From contig OV884009.1 in assembly GCA_930367205.1 (NCBI GenBank), positions 36,279,841 to 36,343,840 of the forward strand: DNA of 64,000 bases, read 5' to 3'. Shown here piece after piece: positions 35,470 to 48,200 of this stretch. The DNA comes from Acanthosoma haemorrhoidale. Taxonomy: Eukaryota > Arthropoda > Insecta > Hemiptera > Acanthosomatidae. Under the pieces are notes generated by a model. The model ran no database searches. It was not told the DNA's origin and saw nothing but the letters and a program-made list of their open reading frames with translations. Made by a program: the position numbers and the translations under genes. The stretch's first letter is position 1, and each line of letters starts with the position of its first letter.

Positions 35470-35660
35470 TGTTTACTGCATTGCAACTAAGTACGCAGCA
35501 TAAAACTTCTAAAAATGTTCGTCAAAATGCAACTTTTTCAAAATTATTCTCTAGTTTTTCATTTGTATTGCCTCAACTGACTGACTACATTGGAGACATA
35601 CATCTTAATTGAAAGATGTAAGTACAAATTTCCTACATGCCATATACGAAATATTATTAG
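35470..35660. repeat. Unclassified dispersed repeat, copy 1
   Basis: Shares blocks such as GCATAAAACTT, GTCAAAATGCAACTTTTT and TAGTTTTTCATTTGTAT in the same order with 39355-39500. It is non-coding and diverged. Confidence 0.45.
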
Positions 35661-35664
35661 GAGT

Positions 35665-37220
35665 AATAACAAAAGGGCTTTTTATGGTAGAATTTGTTTC
35701 CATTATCCCCCTCCTTTGTATCAAAGATTTTTGGGCAGTGAACAAACAACCGGGGGGGGGGGCGTCTTGCTTGAAACTTCAGAGCCATAAGGGACCGATC
35801 GACAGATCGATATGGTATATGAATAAATTCGAACTATTTGACCTCTGGTAAGGTAAGGCCCTTTTTTCAGCCTCTATTCCCAGAACTATACCGGTGAACT
35901 ACATTTTTTTTATTTATAATTTTCATTTTTATTTATTTAAGAACCATTACTTTTATCGTTAGAAAAAACTTCCTATTGTCATAAACAATAATTAAAATGG
36001 CTGTATAGTATATTCTCAATCGAATCCTCTGATACCTAAGGGAATTATAAAAATTCATACCATAAATTAATATTTGAGCTGTTAAGAACTGAAATGAATA
36101 TATGGTATGCGTTATGAGTATTTTGCATACTCAAGTACATATGGCACCTGATCTAGATGTACGTTTGTGAAGTAAAGATAGTACGTCAATATTTTAGGCC
36201 TTCGCCATGCCAGACACACTTCCTTAAAAATAGACTGTCTATAATTTCTAGGATTTAAGCTATAAAAAATACCGGCTCAAGCATATTCTAAAATATACTT
36301 TATTTCATCCATTTCCTTCCACATACGAACAAACAATGGACAAGTCTGTTTTATACAATGCGACATTAAATGAAAACCTTTAAATTAATAGAAAAAAAAA
36401 TGTTTGTATGTTACATATGCCAAATATACAATAGTTGTTACAGTAGTATATATACAGTAGTTGTTAATTAAGTTTTAGTTTTTTCACTATCGACACAATA
36501 TAACGAAAAACCGTCAGGTTTGGCCAGGCATCATCAATCATTTTGAAAAGAAGATAAATATAATTACATAAAAGAAACAAGATGCATGCACATTTTGTGT
36601 CTTTAAAAAATACAATACAAATTGAAAATTACAACGACTAAATGCTATAATTTAGAAATGTTATAAGATGCAATTTATCAAACGAAAACATTAGAATAAT
36701 AAAATCACTTGAACATATTTCCCCATGGGGTCTTTAATGTGAACCATGTGCAATCAGTACTGCGTACTCCATAAAAGAACGGAGGAATAACATCGAATTC
36801 AACCCAATTCTCTCAACTAAGCCAAGCAACGAAAATCATTTGATACCCGTCAAATAACGTAGCTAGTTATTTTTATTTGGCTATTGGATATTTGATCTTT
36901 CTGCGCCGGTAATAATGATCTGATCAAGCTTTAATCGAGTAGTAATTAGGGTTAATTAATTGATTGCAGAATTACTCATCACCTAGCCTAGGGCCAGGAT
37001 TTAATACGGCATAATTAATTACATTCTACAATCAGGACGTCAAAATCTTTAATTCGATACCTTACTCCAAATTACACTCCCCCGTATATAACAAAAAAAG
37101 CATAAACACTTAATTTTTTAAATAAGATTTGTAATTAAAAGAGTTTTTTAAAGTTTACTTTAGGACTTGACTCGTCTTAAAACCCAACCAGGGATGTTCC
37201 TATTTCTTGTGATATTAATA
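35665..37220. other. Intergenic DNA with a homeodomain-site-rich patch
   Basis: A G-run lies at 35750-35761. At 36890-37020 several TAATTA / TTAATTAA motifs lie in an even-composition block. No genes are seen. Confidence 0.4.
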
Positions 37221-37224
37221 ACAA

Positions 37225-37695
37225 CTTTATTATGATAAAATTACAATCTGCCTTATTGGGTAATAAGTAAATGTGATAAATGATATCATTCATACCATAT
37301 TTACAATTTTCATTCATACAGTAATTACAAACAGCCCAGAAAGTCTACATGGTTGACAACTCTCTCACATGCGAAAGATGAAGCGGAGTCTTGGGAAGTC
37401 CCCCACGCTCCTTCGTCACTGGATAAGAGCAAGGGGAGGCTGCCAAGAGCGCGAGAGCCACAGACGCTCAGGCCATGATTGGAAAAACTGACCATTGCCA
37501 GGACTCCCAACTGTCACGTATTTATAGCAGGTAGTGACGAGGCCACTGCCATTTTAGTCTCAGAGGAGGATTGTAGGGATGAGTGGCGCAGTGTAATGGG
37601 ATTAGGGTGCTTGGATAGGTTACTATGGAATTTCATGAACTTGGAAGGGATGAATTCAAGAATGTATGGTATATTAAGATCAACGTTTTTGTCAG
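37225..37695 (-). mobile_element. Jockey-like 3' fragment (J7)
   Basis: Runs from the family 3' end (ATTACAATCTGCC at 37241) to the block ending AAGATCA near 37681. It contains small internal deletions compared with J8 and J10. Confidence 0.85.
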
Positions 37696-37699
37696 CTGT

Positions 37700-39350
37700 G
37701 AATACCCTACTATAATAACGATAGACTTTATTTCTGTTTCAGAAGTGGGCTGATTTGTGGTGTGGCGAGCTATTTGTTGAGCTACTTTGATTTGTTTCTT
37801 TGGAAAAATCTGCAGTGAATTAGTTCAATTTCTTTGATTTTTTGAAATTTCAAAGTACGTATAATAAATGTATATCCAGCTATTACCTTAAGATTTATTT
37901 GTGTATCTAGTTCAAAATTATTTGACAATGTGAGAAAAACTGTTCTGAAATAGTGTGATTTATAGAAAAGCACATGCACTGTTTTTTTTTTTTAAGGTTA
38001 ATTATTTACATTATTTAAATGTTTTCTCAGAAGTACAATATCATTGTGACAGAACCGAATACGTGTATACATAGCGTATTTATTTTTTTGTTTCAAAAGA
38101 CAGAAGTATTAGTATGAAAAATAACAGAAACCTACATAATAAAAAGATGAATAAAATATGTTAATTAAAATTAATTAATTATATATTAAATTTAAAACAG
38201 TTGACGTTATACTAACAAAACGTCTTTTGTCCTTTTGTAGATGTATCTTTTGAGGGTCTGCTTATTGTAATTGCCCATTTCTCTTACTAATGGGCTTTCG
38301 GGAATTTGAAAAAATAAATTCTCTTTCTGTACTCCAGGATTGTGGGTATATATAAATATTAATTTGTTTTTTGAAGAAGTAGTGTGAGATTTTTAAACCA
38401 TCTATTTACACTTAATTCGTTTAGAAGTTATTTTGACTTACCCAACTATTCCTGGCAGGTACAGATCTAAGCATCGAACCAATAGTTCATAACATCTCAA
38501 ATATTTATATCAGCCTACTGTTATAGTACAGTCATAGAAAATCACTTCACTCAGCGGGTTGGTATCATCTGAATAAATTATTATTTTCCCGAAATATTTA
38601 TAAACGAAATAAAGGGCGTAGAAGGAATAATTGTAAAAAATCAAGCAGATATTTTTTATCAAAAATATTTCCTTTACTTTTTTAAAATATGATATTGTTA
38701 ATGTACAGTTGTAGATACGGCTTGAGATGAACGAGAATGTGTTCGTAACGTTGCAAAATTGATAATACGTACTATAAAATAAAACATTATTAGCTGAAAT
38801 ATTAACAATAATAAATAACTTTTAAATTGGAAAATTTTATCTTTATAAAATAATTTATTTCATTGCCCTCTCTAGCCATTAGCTTCTTATTCTTAAGAGA
38901 AACAAATTAGAGCATTTAAACCTCGAATAGCTTCCAAGCTTTGACTTCAGAAATTTTTTTTTTATATATATTTTTCGTTGTTGCATTTTAACCACTCTTA
39001 ATAATTTTGATGATGTACGGTATATGACTGATCAATTTCTGACCAATTGAATAATTTTGACGACCGCTATGGTAGAAAATTTTAAATTCTAATTCGAAGT
39101 ACTTGAGCTTAGGTATAAAAAATAACAAAGAGATGTTGCTGAACCAATTTTCTGATTTTTTACTATCTCCCCTCCCCTTAGGTATTCAAGAAATCGATTT
39201 AGCACATGTTGTCCAGCCCTTTTAAATACTATTTAATGACAATAGGTAGATTTTGTCTGATGATAAACGTAATGACAGGTTGTTAAAAGAAAGAAAAGTT
39301 GTTGATTTTAACCTTTGTTTGCAAAGTTTTTTTGTACCAACTAGTATGTA
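37700..39350. other. AT-rich intergenic DNA
   Basis: No supported feature. Confidence 0.5.
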
Positions 39351-39354
39351 AAGA

Positions 39355-39500
39355 GTTAGGCATCATAAAACTTACAAAATTTTCGTAAAAATGCTACTTT
39401 TTTTTAAAATTATTGTTAGGTTTTTCATTTATATCTCCTCAAACGTTGGTCGTAGAGACGAATATCTTAAATAAATGTCGTAGAACCTTAAATTTACTAT
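39355..39500. repeat. Unclassified dispersed repeat, copy 2
   Basis: It is the partner of 35470-35660 in the same orientation. Confidence 0.45.
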
Positions 39501-39504
39501 AGCA

Positions 39505-40355
39505 CAAATTATTGTCTAAGACTAACCAAAGGGGTATGTATTTTTTGTTGGTCTTTCTTCCGTACCTACGGGAGACCCCTGTTGGGCACGCCCACCGGGT
39601 GAGGAAATAGAGTTGCGGAGGTAATGAAATAAGAAAGCCATGGATCGAGTAGAACAGCAAGCACTAGCTCAGTGGAGAGATAGACCAGTGTTCAATCCAA
39701 GACTTCAACTTTCAATATCAAAAGTCCCCCCCCTTAACCCATATAACTATTAGTTTTAAGATTAGATTAAAATACAATTACATAATTGAGCGTGAGTGTT
39801 TCCTTTTATTGCATCTGTGCATTTTAAGCAGTCTTTCTGTATCTTAAATCTGTTTTATTGTTAAAAAATTATACAATGTAAACGGGGATCACGGCTCAAC
39901 TTCGGACTACATTAGGGAATGCCAGAAGTTTCTGCAAGTCCCCATTATATAGAAGATTTTGAACTATCAGATCTGACTTCAGGCTTTTCTCTACACTGGA
40001 GCGAGTGATTTATTGACATAAAAAGAAGTAGGCAGGCGTTTTAGATCCATGAAGGGCTAACTTCTTCCTGGCCGTGGTGAAACTGGCACAACACCCCTGT
40101 TACTGGTGGACTCGCCATTAAAAAAACAAAAAACAATTTAAATTCTACTTTAAAAAAATTGGAATTATTCTTCATCTAATCCTCTAGAAAATGAGGGAGA
40201 GGTGGAAAGGTTATAATACAATGCAAATCTTAATTTAAATTTTGTGTCAAAAAAGATTCATAAAATGCTTCATGAATACTTCAAGTGGTATCGTTGATTG
40301 GTTGACAATCGGTCTAGACCCTCAGACTATAATGTCTGTATATTACTCCTTTATT
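39505..40355. other. Intergenic DNA, no gene recognised
   Basis: A weakly tRNA-like segment CTAGCTCAGTGGAGAG at 39664 has no B-box or cloverleaf that I can complete. C-run at 39726. Confidence 0.4.
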
Positions 40356-40359
40356 GTGC

Positions 40360-41125
40360 TATAATTACAATCTGCCTTTTATAAGGCAATAAGTAATAAG
40401 ATAAATGCTCTCATTCATACCATATTTACAGTTCATCATTCACTCGCTCATTCATACAATATTTACAGACAGCCCAGAGACCTCCCAAATCCACATGCGA
40501 AGAGAAAGCGGAGTCTTGGGAAGTCCCCCACGCTCCTCCGTCAGCCGCGTCACCGGATACTAGCCAGTGGAGGCTGACCAAGAGCGCGAGAGCCACAGAC
40601 GCTCAGGACATGATTGGAGAAACTGGCCATTGCCAAGACTCCCACTGTCACGCGTTTATAGCAGGTCACGAGGCCACTGCCGTTTCAGTCTCCTAGGAGG
40701 ATTATAGGGATGAGTGGCGCAGCGCAATGACCGTGCTACACGATTAGGGTGGTTGGAAAGGCTACTGTGGAATTTCATAAACTTGGAAGGGATGAGTTCA
40801 AGAATGTAAGGTATATTAAGATCGTTATGAAGGGTTTTGTTGCTTACGTAATTAGGGGAATTTTCTATTGTTCTCAGGACTTTAGATTGAAAGGATTGGA
40901 TGCGCTTGATGTTCGACTTTTTTGCTGTCCCCCATAGCATTTTTCCGTACGACCAGATTGGCTTAGGTACAACTTTGTAGATTAGTAATTTATTTTCTAT
41001 TGAGAGATGTGATGTCCTTCGTAGTAGTCTGTACAGTTTTCCAAAGCGTCTGTTTCGTTCTTGTCATTTTAGCCTCGTGTGTGGGTTTCATGTCAGCCTT
41101 TTGCCGAGATGGACCCAGTCGTTCA
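40360..41125 (-). mobile_element. Jockey-like fragment (J8) with ORF2 C-terminus
   Basis: The minus-strand frame 40940-40656 is open for 94 codons and encodes the ORF2 end (LWGTAKKSNIKRIQSFQSK through LKRQWPRDLL, stop). The 3' UTR follows down to ATTACAATCTGCC at 40364. It is one of the better preserved copies. Confidence 0.9.
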
Positions 41126-41260
41126 ATGTATTATATTTAAATGCGTGATGTTGCGAGAGGTTTTTAAAATTATAGTAATATTTCATAAAACTATTATTTC
41201 ACAATGCTTCCTAACTGAACCTTATAGTTTTAATTTTATATATCAATATTATTTATATAG

Positions 41261-42006
41261 TGTGTTGTGTCAACCTCTTTATCATGAATAATTAGAAGTT
41301 CCCCTCTTCTCGGCCCAGAAAATATCCACCTATATTCCCATATTTTAATAATAAAAACCTTAAAGCGTCAGTTAAGAGAGAGGGAAACTAGTGTACGAGA
41401 CAGCCGCAGGCACTAGGTGGCGTGTTGGTGCAAACCCCCACCGCTGGCCTGCCTATATAAGCAGCCATTTTAGAGACAACTGTACTGGCACTTGCTGCTC
41501 TAATCGAACCATGGCTTTCTTATTCAACTACCTCTGCACCTCTCTTTCCTAACCTCGCTATGTTTTAGTCCGGCCTTGTCAAACCCCACACCTTCCTAGT
41601 GGGATTCTCTGCCTTCGTCTCAGTAAAACTAACACCTCCTTGGAAGAGACCTCTTCCTCGCGGCCGACGGTTGCCGTGGCCCTACAAACTTTACCTAGTA
41701 GCGTCTCCCACGGCGATCCAGTCTGCCTCTCTCCGGTTCACACTCGCCTTTTCACTTACCCTTAGATACCGAGTGTAAATTCGTGGTAATTCAAGACCAC
41801 ATAAACTACATAGTGCTTTGTCGGGGCACGCCTTCTAAGATCTTATGGAGTCAGATCAATACGAATAAAGCTGCCCACCGACTAGGCCGCCAGCAAAGGT
41901 CAAAGACCATTTTATTCTCTTCGCTCGCCGGACAGCGGCCGGGTTATAGTGACCCTAGCCCGCGGTGGGCGTCTTCCTTCCCTTAGGGGACATCCAAAAC
42001 CCGACA
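41261..42006 (+). mobile_element. Probable solo LTR
   Basis: A GC-richer block of about 745 bp begins TGTGTTGTGTCAACC and ends CCCGACA. It has a TATATAA box at 41454-41460 and AATAAA at 41864-41869, the layout of U3-R-U5. No coding internal region or second LTR is adjacent. The presumed flanks do not show a clean target-site duplication, so the ends may be off. Confidence 0.5.
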
Positions 42007-42009
42007 TAT

Positions 42010-43940
42010 TTGAAAATTTCCGGAGCGTAAATATGACTTAATATTATTTGAAAATAAAAATACTACCCTTGTTAGTCGTGGGATTCCCGATTTTAATGAA
42101 ACAGTTTTGATTGATGTAGATAGTTAGAAAATATTTGACGTGTCCGTGCTCTCTTGTCAATGTACCATAGTAACAAAGAAAAAAAAAGTTTAAAAACTCA
42201 CTATTTCTTCATGGTTTCAGTCTTTGATTTCCATGCGAAACAAGATAATCATATTGCATCCGATTTGTTTGTTTTTATCAAGAATATTCAAGAAGATTGT
42301 ATTTAAGGAGCATAGCTCATAGCATAAAAAAACAAAGAAATGTTACAGTGTATGTAAAATACAATTAACAGGTAAAAAACAATTTCCTATTTGTTAATTA
42401 GAAAACTACAAATACAAATGTTTGGGACAATAAATTTTATTTTTGGCTATATCCACTATAGCGTCAAAGTGTTTTATCCAACTTAAATCTTCATAACTCG
42501 TCTAAATTTTCTATGAAATCAACGTTGTTACCACCATTGTAAAGCTTAATTTCTTATTTTTCAGTATAAGTCAGCAGCAATTAGGTTTTGATGTATTTAA
42601 TAGTTAAAAGAGTAATGATGAAATGAACAGAAACCCTTAAAAATTTATTTACAAAGAGCTGGTTGGGTATCGTTTTTGAGAAAATAGGCCTTAAAATCCC
42701 TTTAAAGTTTGGTGAAGACGTTCTGGACTTAATCTTTTTTCAGATGGCCTGTTTCTTCAGGGAAAAAAATACATACTTGACAGTTAGTCATCATCTCATG
42801 CCGGAATAATTTGTGAATAAATAATCCGATAAAGCAAAATATTTTTAAGGAACAAACCAAATTTATTTTCACTTTTAGTACCCAAAAAACCCCTGAATAC
42901 AAATTATGGAGAAAACCCAAAAACGTTTTGGCTAAAAATTAAATTCGTTTTTTGTTTGAAAAAAACAGAAATGACACCAACTCGTAAATAAATTATAAAA
43001 TATAAAATGTTTTATGTTCTTGTGTTAGTATCGTTATTACATCTCTTACTTACGATCAAATCTAAATTATCTTTTATTATATTGAAAGAGAAGAAATTAA
43101 ATTTCACAACGGTGGTAACAACATTAGATTGGGACATTTAGGTAAGTAAAGGTTTAACCGAAATTTTTATTGCCACATAAATCCATATTTATAGGTTTTT
43201 AGGGGTTCTGAAAACAAACACGAACTCTTTTTTTTCTAATTTTGTTTTTTTACTTACTTTATTTGTAGCGTGTTCTGGTTTTTATAACTTTTCTATTAGC
43301 TATGCTCCTTTAATAAAATCCGGCACATTTATTTCATACTCTGCGTAAAAAAACAACGTGAATGATGTATGACGACCTTATTTTATACCCAGAACAAAGA
43401 CAGAAAATGTGCTCAAAAAATGGAGTTTTTGTTGAATATTTGTGTCAAATGTTTTTCTATCTGATGTTACATTTCATTGAAATCGGTGACCCCACGACCT
43501 AAGCCTCCCCCTTTGATTATTGGCAGTATAGTGTTGACCGGAGACACGGGAATTTCATGAACAATCATTATAATATATGCTGAAATATCGTGAATATATA
43601 TTTATTGTACTGTGTTGTCCTGTAACAATGTGATATGATTAACTCATCATTGCCAGTCTCTCAAGATTCTACAGTCTGAAGGTTGTGAGCATTGATTTCA
43701 GTACGATCAACATACGGAAAGCTAAATAATGCTAAAGAGATAACATTTTAGAACAATTAACGCCCATTAGTTTAGAAAAGAAAGTACTCCTTTAATTAAA
43801 ATAAATGGTCTTGTCATACCGTCAAGACATGTTCTCATTTTAATTTTTAAACAATTTTCTTAAAATAAAAAAAAAATAAACATGATTATAACTTCTTTCA
43901 ATTAGATGCTCACAAGCCAAATTTTCTTCCATGAAATTTC
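42010..43940. other. AT-rich intergenic DNA
   Basis: No supported feature. Confidence 0.5.
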
Positions 43941-43947
43941 GTTGTAT

Positions 43948-44187
43948 TCATTTTGAGTTAGGTTCGGGCAGTGAAGGGACCTCATTGATTTCGGCTTTAA
44001 TATATTCCGAGAAGCTGGGTATGTAGCTGACCTCGCCTTGCTGAGTTTCAGCCCCAGGTTTCTTAAATATTTCGGGAAACATTTTGAGTTTTTTAACTAG
44101 AGAAATGTTCACCTTAGAAATAGCAGCATTTTGGGGTCTATTAAAGTATTGGTGCAGTCTTTTGTTTAGATTTTTTGTGCCCTTCAA
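43948..44187 (-). pseudogene. Unrecognised open frame on the minus strand, about 80 codons
   Basis: The frame opens right after a TAA at about 44188 and lacks an ATG near its start. It is basic in its first half (LNKRLHQYF) and acidic/proline-containing at the end (INEVPSLPEP), followed by a stop. Base composition is less AT-rich than around. It may be the 3' exon or degraded C-terminus of an unknown gene, or chance. No splice acceptor fits well. Confidence 0.2.
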
Positions 44188-44189
44188 TT

Positions 44190-44700
44190 ATTTTGGTCTA
44201 GCAATTGCTTCAATGATTCAATTCTAGAAGCAAATAACATTAGCGTTTATTTTCGGAAAATTAATTTATGATGTACATCATTATAGTTTTGTACAAGCGC
44301 AAATCACAATGTAAAATAATTAGAAATTGTATAAAATGTAGTCAAGCTAAAGGACATGATAATGACCTATTGTTAATTAATTCATTTTTAGAATTTATAT
44401 TGAACTGTTTAATATTTTCAAAACAAGGGGATATGGAAGAAAAAAAAATAAGCGTTTTACACTCTTATATTTCTCCCAGGAATAACAACATTACTACAAT
44501 ATTTGATATGCACAAGCTTTCATAATTGCAGTTTATTTCCAAGTATTGATTTTGATAATTTTTTTTTTTATAGCATCTGATATCATCTGGAAAATTTTAT
44601 TAACTTCCTCTAGGTCTTAAGATAATCTAAACTTTCTAGAAGAATTGTCTGTTTTACTTCGTGTTTTGGTGAATTTGTGAGGAAATTTTAATTTTTAATA
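44190..44700. other. Intergenic DNA, no gene recognised
   Basis: AT-rich, no supported feature. Confidence 0.5.
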
Positions 44701-44704
44701 TTTA

Positions 44705-44990
44705 ACTGTCCTGGGCGTCTGTGGCTCTCACGCTCTTGGTCAGCCTCCACTGGCTCTTACCCAATGACGTGGCAGAGGAGCGTGGGTGACTTCCTAGGAC
44801 TCCACTTCCTCCTTCGCACGCGAGGGAGGTGACAACCATGTGGATTTGGGAAGCCCCTGGGCTGTTTGTATATACTGTATGAATGAACGAGTGAATGAAA
44901 ATTGTAAACATGGTATGAATGAGATCATTTATCACAATTACTTATTGCCCAATGAGGCAGATTTTGTCATAATAAAGTTGTTGCCTGAAA
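44705..44990 (+). mobile_element. Jockey-like 3' fragment (J9)
   Basis: Plus-strand copy from the GGGCGTCTGTGGCTCTC block to CATAATAAAGTTGTTG. It ends only 300 bp before the start codon of the Cys/Lys-rich gene, so it forms part of that gene's upstream region. Confidence 0.88.
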
Positions 44991-45289
44991 AATACTTTAA
45001 TAAAGTATTTATGCTAGCGAAATCTTCCCTGTTAATACATAAAATGTATTTTTGTTTTTTACTATATTTAATATTAAAACAATTAATTTAGTTTTCAGGT
45101 TTGAGATTATTTCTCTATAGCTAATCAGAGTTAATTAATCAGGACAGGTGGGAATTTCGTTCATATGAATCGGTTCATATTTTCTTCGTCTTCGTAGTGG
45201 AATGTAATCATTTCAAGATATTTTCTAAAAACTTAAATTCATTACTGTTTTTATAACTACAAAAATGTTACTTGTGGTACAGGTTCACG

Positions 45290-48200
45290 ATGCCGAGGGG
45301 CTGCTATGATTGTCCAGCGCCATCCAAGTCGAGATCAAAACCAAAGAGCTCAAAGCCAAAACCTAAAAGAGGAGGTGAGTATATCTATTATTAGTCCTTG
45401 ACCCACACACACTTTAAACTATAGGCCGTTTCCGGTCACTATGTTATATAAATGTTATACACTATTTATCTCTTTTGTTTCATCTCACAGAGGTCCATCC
45501 GAAATTACCATGGAGCCTTGTTCAAGCAATCCAATTGGTTGAGCCATGATTTGAAGAAATATCACTAGCATAAACTTAAATATAACCCACATTGTTTTGA
45601 TAAAAATTACCCACTGGAGTACTCAATACATGAGTTACGTAACGGTATCCAGTATAGTGAAGAAACTTACAAAACTCTTTACAAACTTACTCTCAACATT
45701 GTTTTGGTAACAAATGCTTATTGAATGAAGTAGCCTCTGCTTCTATTTTGAACAAAGCTATAAAATCCAGTCAACTCAAACTCTTTCCACTACTCAGATA
45801 TCATTTCCACAAACATTAAACAATTCACAATGGATTCATGTCACGATTATTATTTACGAGGAAACTTTTTTCCTAAATCCCTCAATACTTTGAACAACTG
45901 CACCCTCTTGTAAACCTACATTTAAATCAAATGTAATTAACCAAATCCAGTATAACAACAATATTAATCATCAAATAATAGCAAATCAATTAATTATTTA
46001 CAATATGTATACATTGGACTTTACTCAGGTTACGTTTCATCTGACTGCTCCTGCTCTGATTGTTATTCTGGTTCAGGATCATGCTCGTGTTCAGATTGTG
46101 ACACAAGTTCCCGTACAAAAAAGAAAAAAACTTCAGGACTTAAAAAAGGTAAGCAAATCAGAGGGTATTTCATTGTCACTAGTAGATATAATGGGCAGTG
46201 CCTTCGTCGTTTGGATAGTTTTATTATTTTTTATTTAAACAAGAAGCCATATTTGTATACGTAGAAACCTGATAAATGCCTACCGGTCTGTCCTCGTCTT
46301 TTTGAGTTCCAGGTCCAAAGTTTTTTTTTTATATATAAAACAACTTTATTATGATGAAATTACAATCTGCCTTAATACTTAATAGGCAATAAATAATTGA
46401 GATAAATGTTCTCATTCATACCATATTTACAATTCATCATTCACTCGCACATTCATACAATATTTACAAACAGCCCAGGAGCCCCCCAAGTCCACATGGT
46501 TGTTGCCTCCTTGCATGCGAAAGAGGAAGCGGTGTCTTGGGAAGTTCCCCACGCTCCTCCGCCAGCGTCCACGTCACCGGATACAAGCCAATGGAGGCCG
46601 ACGAAGAGCGCGAGAGCCACATACGCTCAGGACATGATTGGAGAAACTGGCCATTCCCAGGACTCCCACTGTCACGCATTTATAGCAGGTCACAAGGCCA
46701 CTGCCGTTTCAGTCTCCGAGGAGGATTATAGGGATGAGTGGAGCTGTGCAATGACTGTGCTACGGGATTAGGGTGGTTGGATAGGTTACTATGGAATTTC
46801 ATGAATTTGGAAGGGATGAGTTCAAGAATGTAGGGTATATTAAGATTGTTATGAATGGTTTTGTTGCTGACGTAATAAGGGGCATTTACTATTGTTCTCA
46901 GGACTTTTGATTGAAAGGATTGGATGCGCTTGATGTTCGACTTTTATGCTGTCCCCCATAGCTCTATTCCGTATGTCCAGATTGGTTTAAGTATAACTTT
47001 GTAAATAAGTAGTTTATTTTCTATTGAGAGATGGGATGTCCTTCGAAGTAGTCTGTACAGTTGTCCAAAGCCTCTGTTTAGTTCTTGTCTTTTTAGCCTC
47101 GTGTGTGGGTTCCATTTAATATAAGAAAGACGATATAAATGTAGCCTTCTCTATTGAACCTGATGAATGCTATTAATATGAAGATTGTAGATGAACAGTG
47201 AAACTATAATTTGTCCATAAAATCAATAATTTATAAGCCAATAAAGCTTACAATGGGTGGAAGTTATCATGTCACGTCCTGTTTGTTGGTAAAGTGCAAT
47301 ATTTTGGTGCATTAGAACTAAATCGGGGAGTGAAGTGACTCCGTTTGAGGAAAGGAATGTGGCTGAAAGAAAAATACTTTACTAATAAAACAAAGGTGAT
47401 GCTGTCAAATTATATTAGGTTGTCATTCATCGATCCATATTACATATATGTTTAGAATAGCAACCTAATATAATTTGACACCATCATCTTTTTTTTATTG
47501 ATAAAAAATATATGCATATATAATTAGAATAAATTTGTCTAATAATAATAATATTATGTATATTTTTCTTCACCAGAAAATTATTTTCTGATTGGCATTA
47601 TCTTTGGAGCCTTTAGAATGGATTTGTTCTTTGGTGTAGGTTGACTAAGTTTCGGTCTTTGCATATTGTCACTGTTATATTTACTAGGCAAGGTGACAAG
47701 TACGACTGTTTAAATACTTTATAAAAAAACAAAACAATTTATGAATATAACCTAGCCACGACCAGTAGAGACAATTATCAGGGAGGGCAAATGTAGGGGG
47801 AACCGGTAGTACATAGTTTTCCGCTCATTCACACACTCCCTGTTCCGAAAACATACGCGCCTACTAGACTCCGTACTCAGTTAGATGTTTGGCGAGAGGG
47901 TAGTGGTGAGTCTTATAATACCTGAGCTGCGAAGTGATAAAGGCCACCGTGGTCAAACGGTAGCTATCCATGGGTCATATCTCGAAGTAATATCTTCACC
48001 CTACGAGCTGACAAATTTATGAATCCACATATTTAATGTCATTCATGACGATTTAGCTTTTTTAATATTTCTTTCTTATGAACTTACATAAGTTACAATT
48101 TACCCTAATTGCACAATAAATAATTGTATTTTTTTTAAATCAGATTTTCACGCAGCATATAGGCTATTTAAGATTTTTGTTCTTTTTTTTTTCTTATCAA

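Noticed and set aside
39660..39735. Possible tRNA gene (CTAGCTCAGTGGAGAG)
   Set aside because: No B-box and no cloverleaf could be completed.
45489..45545. Alternative terminal exon within intron 1 after CTCACAG
   Set aside because: In the phase of exon 1 it gives about 18 codons without the Cys/Lys pattern before a stop; no reason to prefer it over exon 2.
46406..46771. 121-codon plus-strand frame
   Set aside because: It is the antisense of the Jockey-like copy J10; the same spurious frame recurs in other copies of the family.
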